Shown piece by piece: positions 12,073 to 22,358 of a stretch of 64,000 nucleotides of DNA (its first letter is position 1; each line of letters starts with the position of its first letter). A model generated the notes under the pieces. It was not told the origin of the DNA. It saw only the letters and a program-made list of their open reading frames with translations, and searched no databases. Source of the stretch: Favolaschia claudopus (taxonomy: Eukaryota; Basidiomycota; Agaricomycetes; Agaricales; Mycenaceae); NCBI GenBank assembly GCA_037176885.1, contig JAWWNJ010000017.1:1860001-1924000 (forward strand), in the 5' to 3' direction. Both the position numbers and the translations under genes were made by a program.

Positions 12073-13480
12073 ATGGAGCAGGTAGTTCTGCCTCCTTCCC
12101 TCTTATCTCAGGCTCAACGAGTTTTTACAGGCTCCACCGTTTTATTCTCTAGCACCGGAGACGATGAGCGAGATTTTTGCGCTTCTCCCGCGACCAAGCA
12201 GATCCGCTGTGCTGCAAGTGTCGAAGGTGTTTATGGCGACTGCAGAGGCCACCAAAACGCTCTGGACAGACCTGGATTTTGGTCCTGCGTCTGAGGAGCA
12301 GGATCTAGTTGCTGCTGGACAATGGATGAAGCGCTCGGGCTCGCTTCTTCTCAATGTAATCATCCGGAGAGATCCAGCTCGGGTTGACCACCTCAATAGC
12401 CCACCCCTCATGCGGCTAGGGCACATCCTGCAGATCATCTCCCTTGCCCCCCACCGAATTCGGGAATTAACGTTCCAAGGTCCCCACACCGATGCCGAAA
12501 CTGTACACGACTTCTTGCTCATGCATTCGTTCCCAAGCCTCCTCTCTCTCACAATCAAGCTCGAGACACACTGGATAACTATTGTAAATCATGGAGCGCC
12601 GGCTGTCGTCACACTGGCTCATCCCCCTCTCATTTTTCACGCCTCGTACAACTTGGTTAATTTGTGTCGCCTTCGCTTGATACACTTCCCGCCTTTCCTA
12701 CCCGTCTCCCCTCCAAACGCCAGTAACTTGACTGAGGTCGTCTTTGGACCAACAGGAGGAATACGGGCTCCTCCACTTCAGTTCAAGGAGGCTCTCGAGA
12801 GCTCGCCCAACCTCGAACGGCTTGGATTCATCCGCGAGTTGCTGGGGATGGACCAACAAGACCTTTCCGGGCTTACAGTGGTGCTTCCCGCACTTACTAC
12901 GCTAGCTTTTCACAATACCCCGCCTTCACTCCTGTATCCGCTACTTTCAGCGTTTGACATGGCCAACTTCACTACAATTCTCATTGCTCTGAGCACCGGT
13001 GATGGGCAAGACGGCGATCACCCCACACAGTTGATTGCCACACTTCATGACCCCTTCATCGCCTCCCGGATTCGAAGCTTGACCATCAGGAGCCTGGCTT
13101 ATCCATGTGAACCTTTCTTTTTCGCCCCATTCACTGCGCTTCAAACGCTCGCACTTGACTTCTCCGGTTCCCTGCCCCGGGAGTATTGGACAGCTCTTGC
13201 AGATCCGGCTTGCGGAGGGCCAGAGAGGCTTCCTGACCTCCGCAATTTGCAACTTGTGAACGTGCAGCCTGCTCAGGCTCAAGAGATTGTCATGCTTCGA
13301 CGTAATGAAAATCAAGCAGACCTTCTATGTCTCGAACTACACTTGTTCCGTCTTGATGCGCTGCACGCTCGTCGACGACAATGGAGTGCATGGTTACAGG
13401 CAAAGGTCTCTACCTTCTCTATCTACGACATAGCAGACGCTCGCACATATCGCCAGAATAGGGGTTTCTTTGCTTTGTAG
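12073..13480 (+). CDS. F-box-like protein with leucine-rich region
   Basis: Join 12073..12081 and 12131..13480, 452 residues. The first exon codes only Met-Glu-Gln; the intron 12082-12130 (GTAGTT to TTACAG) is needed to reach the F-box-like start SLAPETMSEIFALLPRPSR, which continues VLQVSKVFMATAEATKTLWTDL. The remainder is a leucine-rich repeat-like region (LRELTF, LERLGFI, LQTLALDFSG). Likely an SCF-type adaptor by family; substrate unknown. It converges on the transposase gene ending at 13574, only about 90 bp away, so it marks the left border of the transposon nest or lies just outside it. Confidence 0.72.
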
Positions 13481-13573
13481 TTTTCTGCTTTATTCACCCA
13501 ATTTATTATTTATTGTCGCACACTATGCTACTTTGTCCTTTGTTCAATAGACAATATTAGCAAGCTTGATCTA

Positions 13574-16500
13574 CTAGGTAGACGACCGAATGAGCGGGAT
13601 AGGTGGGGGAAGGTCCGGCACTGCGATCTGCAGGGAAGCGTCATCGAGCAAACCTTCGCAAGCATGAAGATAAATATCCCGCATCCGCTCCGAGTCTGTC
13701 TTCGACCACTCAACCCGGCCCTCCTTCAGTGCCAGGTATACTTGCTCTTCCTCCACCTCCGTCAGATGCGCAACATAGGCGACGCAGAATGAGACAGCAG
13801 CGACGGCCTCAACAACCTCTTTAAACTCATCTTGGACTGCATCGTTGCCAGCAGCATTGGGGGACCGTGCAAGTACGCTCTCCACCACGCTAGTTGTGAG
13901 ATCGAGAACAAGCCGCTCGTGAGGGGATACGTGCCACAGAGTGAGACTTGGGGTGATCGCGAATTCGAATGGGACGGATACGGTCGCTCCGCTGCTAAGT
14001 TCCATTGTTGGCAGGTTGTCGCGATGCAAAAAATCTTGCTGGATTTGAGAAAAGAGCGGAGTTTGCGGTTCATGCTCCAGGAATTGATTGATGAGGTGAG
14101 TTCTGTGAGAGGATAGGGCGATTTCAATCCGTTGACTCGAAGGAAACGCCATGGAGATATGGCGCGGATTCCCCAGCATAGAAGCCGGCCATTTTATTGG
14201 GGGAAGCTGGATTTATTAATTTACATCAGTTTGTAGGGTAGATAATCAATTGAGTGACACACCTCAGCAGGCGTTCGAAAAGAAGAGGCAGCATCAATCC
14301 ACTCCTCATAACTGCGCACGAACTGCCCACACGGCCGTTCATCGTCTTTCATCCACAGCAGGTCACAAAGCCATTCAAGCGTAACATAATCACGATCGGG
14401 CAAATGAACAGCGATGGTCCGAGCAGGAAGGAATAATCCCGCATTGGTAGGGCTTGGGAAGAACACCGCGTGGCCGACAGCGCTAAGTAATCTAAATCAG
14501 CCATTTATTCGGTGTTGAGTCAGCGAAAAACAAATACTCGAGAGGAATGCGGCGGCGAGCAACTTTCGGCATAATACCCAGCGCCTTGTGATTGTCAGAG
14601 TTCGCGTAGATGGCTGCGCAGAGCCGATTCGCGATCGAAACACGACTCCGCTTTGCCGATTCCGGAGTGAAGGTCATGAATGTAGGGTCAACGTCTTGAG
14701 CCACGGCTTGAATGAACGCGAGCATATATATGCCGCAGTCAACGGTGTTCAACTGTTTTGGGACATGGACCTGACTCTGTCAAAGAAAAAATGAGAACAA
14801 AGTGTGAATGCGGCAAAGACAGTGTATTTACCGCAACCAATAATTCCTTTGCAGGGGCGTACATCCATTCCTGCGGCAACTGTTGACCATCATACACCTT
14901 TGAATGCTCCCATTTCAACATTTCGAGGACACGTCCGAGCACTGCGGCACCTCGTCGATCCGCACCGTTCATCCAACTGTCATAGATGCGAACACGCTTC
15001 TCCGAGAAGAAAGCAGTTGCCAACAGCCAGTGGTCGTTATTCTCCCAGAAAACGGGGATAATAAGCAATCGCTTTTCGAAAATGTTAATCTGTGTTAAGT
15101 GAGTTTTAATTGTGCGAAAAAGAAGTGCAATAAGCACCGACCTCCTCGAACCATCGCACACGGGCCCCAAACCTAGGGTTTGACCTCGGCGGAGGAGCCA
15201 TCCCCGTCGGATCACGCTTTGCATGCACAAGCGCATTCCGAAAAACGGAATCAGCGAACAGAAAAGGCAGATCCTCACGTTGTTGCTCTGGTCGAAGTCG
15301 AAGATAATCCCGAAGAAACAGTTCGAGATACCCGTCAATCACATATTCAGATGTCCACTCGTCCTCCACCAACTTCCGCAGTCGTGAAGGTGGTACATCA
15401 AGGTCGCCTGTGATATGCCAAGTCGTGTCGTTGGAGTCCGGGGTCAGCAGATTTCGATACCGCTCATCAATCTTTTCAGAAACAGAATTTGGCAACAGAA
15501 GCGTCTGCAAATCTGGCGGCGCAGCTGCTTGACTGAATTCGGGGGGTCTACGCGAGATCTGCGGTGATTAATCATGTTAACAGTGGAACGTCTTCGAGTT
15601 TGTAAGCAGCTTACGATTGACCCGGGCGGCAAATGATCATGTCTTACCACAGGATTAAAATCCCGGAAGGTTTTGTCGAGAAGAGCGGCGGGCAAGCCTT
15701 CGGGATCGGTGAGAAAATTGAGATATAGCAGGCGTAGACGCTGCTTGAGATCCTGAACGTTGATCTTTGGCACCTGTGGATCGAAATTCAACAGGATCGA
15801 AACCCCGAACAACACAGCCCAGAAACCGCAGCTGAAGGGATCATCCTGCAGGCCTAAGTATATCGGTTGTGTGTTCAATGCTCCAGTGATGATCTATATT
15901 GAGGTTTGACTGGAGACACTTCAAAAGCTCGGTGCATGGACTCACCGGTGGCACAGACGGTCTCTGAGGCAGAAAAAACTGGTTGAGAAACCACTGATCT
16001 CGAACATCGTAAAGGGCAGGGCCTTCCTCTGGGCAATGGAGGGAGTTCAACCACACAAATCCTGGTGGATCTGCCCGGAGCGAGTGATAAAAAGTCGTCC
16101 AGTGGTCAGCGCGACACTCGAAATAAACAATGTGCCGAATCGACTGGTGGTCTCGCGTGGAGAGTAAATCGGCAAGGAAATTTACTTCGCCAGCTCTCAG
16201 CTGTAAAAATCAATGAATGGATTTCTCGCTTTGATTAGAGTGCCGACTTACTTGTTCAACTGTCAGCGGCGTCATCCAATTCATAGAACGAAGCTTGTCA
16301 CGAAACCCGAGCTCAGCCGGACCAGCAACAAAAATGATCCCTTCCTTTATCGCAACCGTGGAGTTGTTGAAAAGTGCAACAAATACCCCAACCTCGTCCA
16401 GGCGGAGTTTATACTCAGGGCCAAGCCATGCCGTAGTGTTTTCCAGTGTTGTGAGAGCGAGATCTTGGGCCGTCAGGGCGTCACCGGCTTCCGATGATGA

Positions 16501-18198
16501 ATTTGCGGGAGATGGAGACGGCAGCGATGACTGGTGCTTAGAATGGCGCACAAAACGTCGTCTGCGGGGTACAGCCAAAATACCGAGGCGCCAGAGTCGA
16601 TGGAGTCGGTTAAGATGAGGAATGCGTCGGGCGAATGGTGCGTCTCGATAAAAAGCAGGGAGCAGACTATTCCGGTGAAGCCGAACTCGCTTTGCTGGTC
16701 CCCGTTTTTTGATGAAGCGTGGACTATGGTATCCGTATAAACCAGCTTTGGCCGTTGTGATCTTCTTCCTACGCCAGGGACGAAGCGGCTTTGCATTGGC
16801 AGGTCGTCCTGGTCGCCCTATTGAAATCAACAGTTCAGGTAAGTCGGTTTTGACAGAGGAGACAGCAATTCCTCACCGCGATACACTCCCGTGTCAGGCT
16901 CGGCCAAACCGGTCTTTTCATCTTCCTCCCACTTCCGTAATTTTGCCCCGACCGAATCGAGCTCCGCATCAACTGTGCTGTCGTAAGGTAGTTTCGGTGC
17001 TCGCCCTTTGTTGCGCCGTTTTCCCTTCGACTTTGACTTTGATGTTGCTTCAGAACTGACCCCATGTCTCTCGGTCTCCGCCTCCACCGCTAGAAAATGC
17101 TGATTAGATGTGAGGAATAATATTTAATGGGAAAATATCACACCTTTCCATTTAGCGCTCTGCCCGTTCGCCCGTAGCAAGCGGGCAGCAATGATATCCG
17201 TGCAAGCTTTGCCTGTGTACAGGTAGCTCTCGCAGTTACAAGATAACGGTGTCAATACCACCGTGTATTGTGTGGGAACGCCGCTTCTGGGATTGACGGT
17301 GAGTCCATGGTCCTCACGTCGTTCCAATTTCTACTGTCACTCACATTACTCGGTCCACAGTGAAAACTTCAGGATTCTCAGTACGCTGCACCGCATCAGC
17401 CTCCCAAAGTCGGTTGGCTTTGTCATGCAGCTCAATGAAAGCCTTCGGAGGTGCACGGTCAGGAGTCGGAAAGTACCGAAAATACGGAAGATGATGATTG
17501 AGAATAACCGATGCAAGTTGGTCGATACTATAAACTGATATGAGATTCTGAACTCAATGTAGTGCATGCAAGTACATACCGTTTGTTGTGCTTGTTGTCA
17601 AGAAAAACCGTGTTGAACTGCTTGAATGCTGTCTCCGCCCAGTTGTTTGTATTCCAAGTCCCGTCGCGACTTTGGCCGGGGGGCATTCCAATGTCCGTGA
17701 ATAGAGCTAAGTGAAAGAGATTAACGGGCGCTGACACGGAAACCCGAAGGGACGTACGGATCCAAGGTGATATAAACCAGTTCTTGTCAAAGTAATCCCA
17801 TACGACCTCCAGAACTGACTTGTTCGATTCCTTGGCCTTCTTTGTCCTGGCGCGAGGCTTCCCCCGGACACGAGACACCTGGCGGGCAGTGTTGTTTCCC
17901 TGGCTGGCCATAGAGACACGTTCAGCTGCATCTTTGGCTGCTAACTCGTCGCGATCAGCGTTTCCCAGCAGATGAACGAGTCCTTCCCGAAAGGTACGCT
18001 TTGTATCATCCCATTGGTCCCATGATCGACACCGCTGCAATATGCGAAACAAGATGAGAATCTCAGCCTTGATTGAGATTGGAATAGCAAAGCCAAGCCC
18101 CTGGGAACCATTGTCGAAATCGAATCGGAGAATAGCAAAAATGATGTGGAATTGGCAGAGCCGGATCCAGTAGTTCGTGATACCCAGTTCCAGAAGTG
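13574..18198 (-). CDS. MULE transposase 3' block: SWIM motif, AT-hook and two Ulp1/C48-like peptidase modules
   Basis: Exon 7 resumes the MULE core with RLCQFHIIFAILRFDFDN; exons 7-8 add WDYFDKNWF and TDIGMPPGQSRDGTWNTNNW. Exon 10 has a SWIM-like motif CNC-x(10)-C-x-D, with Asp where His is usual. Exon 12 opens with an AT-hook GRPGRPANAK. A first C48-like module reads ADHWTTFYHSL (exon 13) and PFSCGFWAVLFG (exon 14). The second is the clearer Ulp1-type domain: NDHWLLATAFF and IYDSW (exon 16), NTVDCGIYMLAF (exon 17), giving His, Asp and Cys. Such peptidases remove SUMO or ubiquitin-like tags. The final 200 residues are unassigned. This half could still be transcribed alone, and an automatic annotation might call it as one or more separate genes. 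Confidence 0.78.
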
Positions 18199-18206
18199 CT
18201 AAGAGT

Positions 18207-18260
18207 GGTCGTGGGCAGCCACGGTTCGATCAGTGATCTGTTTGCACATGTTTGTTTCCT
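18207..18260 (+). repeat. Left terminal inverted repeat of the 4.1-kb element
   Basis: Matches the reverse complement of 22256-22309 with a few differences, including the block GTGGGCAGCCACGG. Confidence 0.8.
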
Positions 18261-18687
18261 TTGGGCACATGGTTTCCGTTTTCGGGCGTTCTTCACGTTG
18301 CAGGATTGACTTCCTCTAACCACCAAAAATTCGGGTTTCGCATGTAATAGGCTCATTTTAGGTCATACATGATATTGTTCGGAGGATTTTGCCAATTTCA
18401 GATTTTTCGTTGAGATAGCTGTATTTTTTGGGCGGAATTCAGCATATTTCGTTCAATCAAGTGATTCTAGCCAATTCCTCAGAGGAAATACATCGTTTTG
18501 GTCCACGGAAAATACCGAATCCTAGAGCGAGTAAAATCGCCGGCTATCCGGCATGATCCTACACGGTCTTGTGAACAGATCATTTCGCGTGACATTGTGA
18601 CTGTCACACCACTTTCATTTGCACTCTCGACGCGTTGCTGGCGCGACTAACGTGTCCTACACCTCTATTCCCCTTCTATCACTCTGG

Positions 18688-21600
18688 ATGGGCAAACGCC
18701 GGTCGGAAAAACAGCTGGCAGTTCTCTCCCGTCTAAACGAGGCTCGCTGGCAGTCACAGAATGCTGTAAAAGAGAATATTCTACGGAGCCCTGCTGCATC
18801 ACATCCAAAGACTGCGACACGCGCACGCGCCCAAATAGCTGCTCTAGAGACTCGAGTTCACAATCAAGAACAGTCTATTGCCTCTCTTCAAGCCTCTAAT
18901 ATCTCTTTCCAGACAGAAAACCTCGCTCTCGCTACCCACGTCCGTAACCTCGAAGAGCTTCAATCTACGACGGCACAGCAGCTTTCTGCCACGCAGAATA
19001 GCCTCACCATTGCTACGAACACTATATCGGATCAGGCTATAACGATTTCGGAACAGAAACAGCGTATCAATCGACTAAAACGAGACAAAACTCGAATGAC
19101 CACGAAAATGGATCAATTAAAGGAAGAATTACTGCAGGCTATCCTTCGCGCTGACAAGGCCAATCGCTTATCATCCTCCCAATCGCTTCGCCTCGAGAGC
19201 CTTCTGTTAACTGTCCAACAACTCAATCGCAAAATCGCCGAACAGACGAAAGAACGACAACAGATTCAGCAAAAACTAAAAAATACACAGATGCGAGAAA
19301 AACGGGCGAAACAGGCGTTGAAGGAGACTCGAATCGTTGGAAAGCGAAAATCTGTATTCATCACTCGGCATCAGCACTTCTATTCGACGCTCTACCGCTC
19401 TCTTGCTCTGACTTGTCACCGTGCAGGCTGCGCCCAGGCTAAGATAGGTGGACTCATTACACGGATCGGGCGGGTTTTTGGAGTGAAAGTTAAACATTCC
19501 ATCAGTCGTCGAACTGTAGGCCGGGTAATAACAGAGGCTGGAATCAAAGCCAAGTTGCAGTTAGGATTTGAACTCGCGCGCGCGAAAGGTAAGGCTCATT
19601 TCAAATTTTCAATTGAATTTGCGGTAACATTCACCAAATTTTTAGCGGTCACTCTCAGCAGCGATGGCACAAGTCGTCGGAATATCAAATACGAGGGCCG
19701 CCACATCACCATCACCGCCCCCACCTATTCAACCGACCCTGATTCACCTGCCGAGGCTCCTGCAACCCGCCTTGTCGAGGTTGAGCACGCCCTTGATCAC
19801 ACCGCTCAAACTCAATTCAACGGATGGGATATTGTCAATAGTTCCATTGTCGACATCTACCGAAATAGCCCGCTCGGAAAGCGCGATTTACAGGCAGGAA
19901 TAACCTACGAGGCCGATGATTTATGGCGCAAGGCAGTTGCCTATAACTCCGATCACGCAGCCGATGTTCGCTTGGTGGCGCAAAAGACAAAAGAGCGCAA
20001 GATGGAGGTGTTGGAAACGGACTTTGGAAAAGCAAAACTTGACGGTATGTCAGAGTCCGAGGCAGAAGACGCGTTGTGGGAGGTGGTATGCGAGATCAGT
20101 GAGGATCCTGAAGGCCTTGATCGCAGGTGCGTTAATTTTTTTTTCGCTTAACACTTCGGATATATCAAAATTACCACAGCGCCATTCCGGCAAGCCTTCG
20201 GGAAGAAGCCCTCCAATCTCTTGCTCGCCACGTAGGATCCACCACTATTGAAGCGTTGCCCGAGGAACGACGGCTCACTCTCTCCCGCTTCATTGTTGCT
20301 GGATGCTGCAAACACAAGGACCACAATTGCACGAAATATGGAGTTGCGGGGATGCAGGCTGTCTGGGACACCCTCGATTGCACTCCTCCCGTTCTTCTAG
20401 CCAACAAAGACAACGCAGCAACTATAGCTCTCGGCGAGGAAGCGGATTCGGCAGCAGTTGAGCGCGCCATGAAGGCTAGCCAACGAGGCGGGCATAAGCT
20501 AGTCAGCATCTGCGGCGATCTCTTTCGGCATCGAGACGAGAAACGTGGACATCAAGATTTTCATCGGTTCTATTTCTCTAAAGTCAAATTCGATATCGAC
20601 GGCGAAGTCTCATCTGCGAAATTCCCTGATACGTCCAACAATCGTTATAACTCTCATCTGGCTGGAGCCGCCGAGCTTCTGAAGTATCATTCGGCCTACA
20701 TTGACTTCTTCACCCTCATCCGCGACACCAAAACGACGCCTGGACTCAATCATATGGAGGAAAATGCACTCAAGGGCTTGAACGACCTCCCAACGATGTG
20801 CGAGATTGTCGTAATGACGGCTTACAAGAACGCGGTACCTGACGCTTACTTCAAAATGGTCAGCAAGCCTGGCGTCAATCACATTCACCTCGGTCCTCTC
20901 CATCAGCAGATTATCACCCATATCGAAAAACTCATCGCTGATACAGACTTGCTCCTGAGCCCTCTTAGCATCTCTTCCGAGGCGACACTCGATGGCGAAC
21001 CATTCTCCGACCAATTTGCAATGGACTCGGTGTGGTTCTGGCTCGACGACCATCCCGACCTCATTCCCGTCGTTGAAAGTCTGCTTATCGGCTTCCTCAA
21101 ATCAATCATTCCGGCATGGAAACGGTTTTCCCGCGATTTTGAGCCTGGCGGAGCTATCGACACCCTCACTCCAGCCGAGCAACTCCTGATCCATATCCCT
21201 CCGACAAACGACGCTAACGAGTCAATTCTTGGAGGCTTGGGTGTTTATCTGACGGACAAAAACGGCACAGTCAAGCATTTCAGCGCTGAGGCAGCATACA
21301 TTCGTAACAACACCGCAGCATTTGTCGACGCGATGCTCACGGAGGACGACGAGGTTTATGTCAGGCGCCTGGCACGGATCGAAGACGCCAGCCGTAAAAT
21401 GAAGAAGTTTCGGGATGATTTACTCGCGTTCAAGGCTCGGGTTGCGCACGAAGCACGTGAAAGAGAGGCTGCAAAACAAGCTGAGGCTGCTGCAGAAATT
21501 TTACGACTCAAATCCATCGTCATTATCACTGATTGCGCCCAACTGCAGACTCTGCCGGTAAAATCCACCAAGAAAAAGCCTGGACCGTGCCTTCGGGAAC

Positions 21601-21817
21601 AGCTCGATGTCCGTAGAAGCTTGTGGAAAGACGAAATCCTACAGAAGACACTACTCAAAAACATATCCAAGAAAGCTGACATGATCAAAGCCATTACTGA
21701 CGCCGATTCGAGGTATGGCTTTCATGTTATGCATTGTTTCACTGATTTTATCAAATCTCCCGCATATTTGCCAGGCGCGCTGCTGCAATCCCTCGGGAAA
21801 ATACAAGCTCTACTTAA
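18688..21817 (+). CDS. Transposase of an unclassified basidiomycete DNA transposon family
   Basis: Four exons, 18688-19588, 19646-20126, 20180-21712, 21775-21817, keep phase and give 985 residues. The first ATG with a sensible start is MGKRRSEKQLAVLSRLNEAR. Residues about 40-230 are a long coiled coil rich in Gln, Glu and Leu. Then come RRTVGRVITEAGIKAKLQ, and across the first intron TLSSDGTSRRNIKYEGRHIT, whose Asp may be catalytic. After the second intron follow FIVAGCCKHKDHNC, FPDTSNNRYNSH and IPPTNDANESILGGL, whose Glu or Asp could complete a DDE triad. Many Agaricomycetes have similar unnamed proteins, as I remember them. The gene has no stop or frameshift, so the element may be active. 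A Lys-rich tail ends it. Catalytic residues are inferred, not proven. Confidence 0.78.
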
Positions 21818-22255
21818 TACAGTGTATTTCTTACTTGTACTCAACGAATGTATTGTATTATCACTGTGAACTTGCCCTTGCGAGACGCTGAAAACGAACG
21901 ATCAATGATCGCTGATTTAGGTGCCATGTTCAACTCACCTTATCTTTACGAATATTCACCCGAACCTCTTGAAATTTTGCACGCTCATTCCTCACGGTCT
22001 TAACATCAGGTTCTGATTTTACGAGACTTTCTCCAGTCTTTTTCGTGGTTCTATGGGGTGAGAAAAATACCGTTGATGGCTACTGCGTAAGGCGCCGATA
22101 AAACAATGTCATACTCATGAATTTTTTTCATCCTTGAACAGGGGACAGCCAAGCCTATTTACTATGAAGTTAAGTTACAAAATTTTTGTGCCGGGGGGAA
22201 CGTGGACCTCAACGGACCCAGCGATCAAAAAACCACCGGTTTTGGAGAAGTACTG

Positions 22256-22309
22256 AGGAACAAACACGTGCAAACAGATCAGGATCCGATCCGTGGCTGC
22301 CCACGCCCA
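22256..22309 (-). repeat. Right terminal inverted repeat of the 4.1-kb element
   Basis: Partner of 18207-18260 in inverse orientation. Reads CCGTGGCTGCCCACGCCCA at its outer edge. Confidence 0.8.
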
Positions 22310-22358
22310 CTAAGAGTCGGGCTGAATAGACCAAATTGGGTTTCGGAACATCACATAC

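Larger units (their letters stand above)
18199..22317. mobile_element. 4.1-kb DNA transposon with 8-bp target duplication, inserted in the MULE gene
   Basis: Element 18207-22309 is bounded by CTAAGAGT at 18199-18206 and 22310-22317. Its ends are imperfect inverted repeats of about 50 bp: left GGTCGTGGGCAGCCACGG and right, reversed, TGGGCGTGGGCAGCCACGG, followed on both by TGATCTGTTTGCAC-TGTTTGTT. A 7-bp duplication with the extra T inside the element is an equal reading. It codes one transposase on the plus strand, opposite to the host MULE. The superfamily is not settled: 8-bp duplications fit hAT, P, Merlin, Zisupton and others. Confidence 0.85.

Noticed and set aside
18619..21869. Assigning the 4.1-kb element to the KDZ (Zisupton/Kyakuja/Dileera) group because of the 8-bp duplication
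   Set aside because: The typical KDZ words I know (such as a YDIACQ-like motif) are absent; duplication length alone is not enough.
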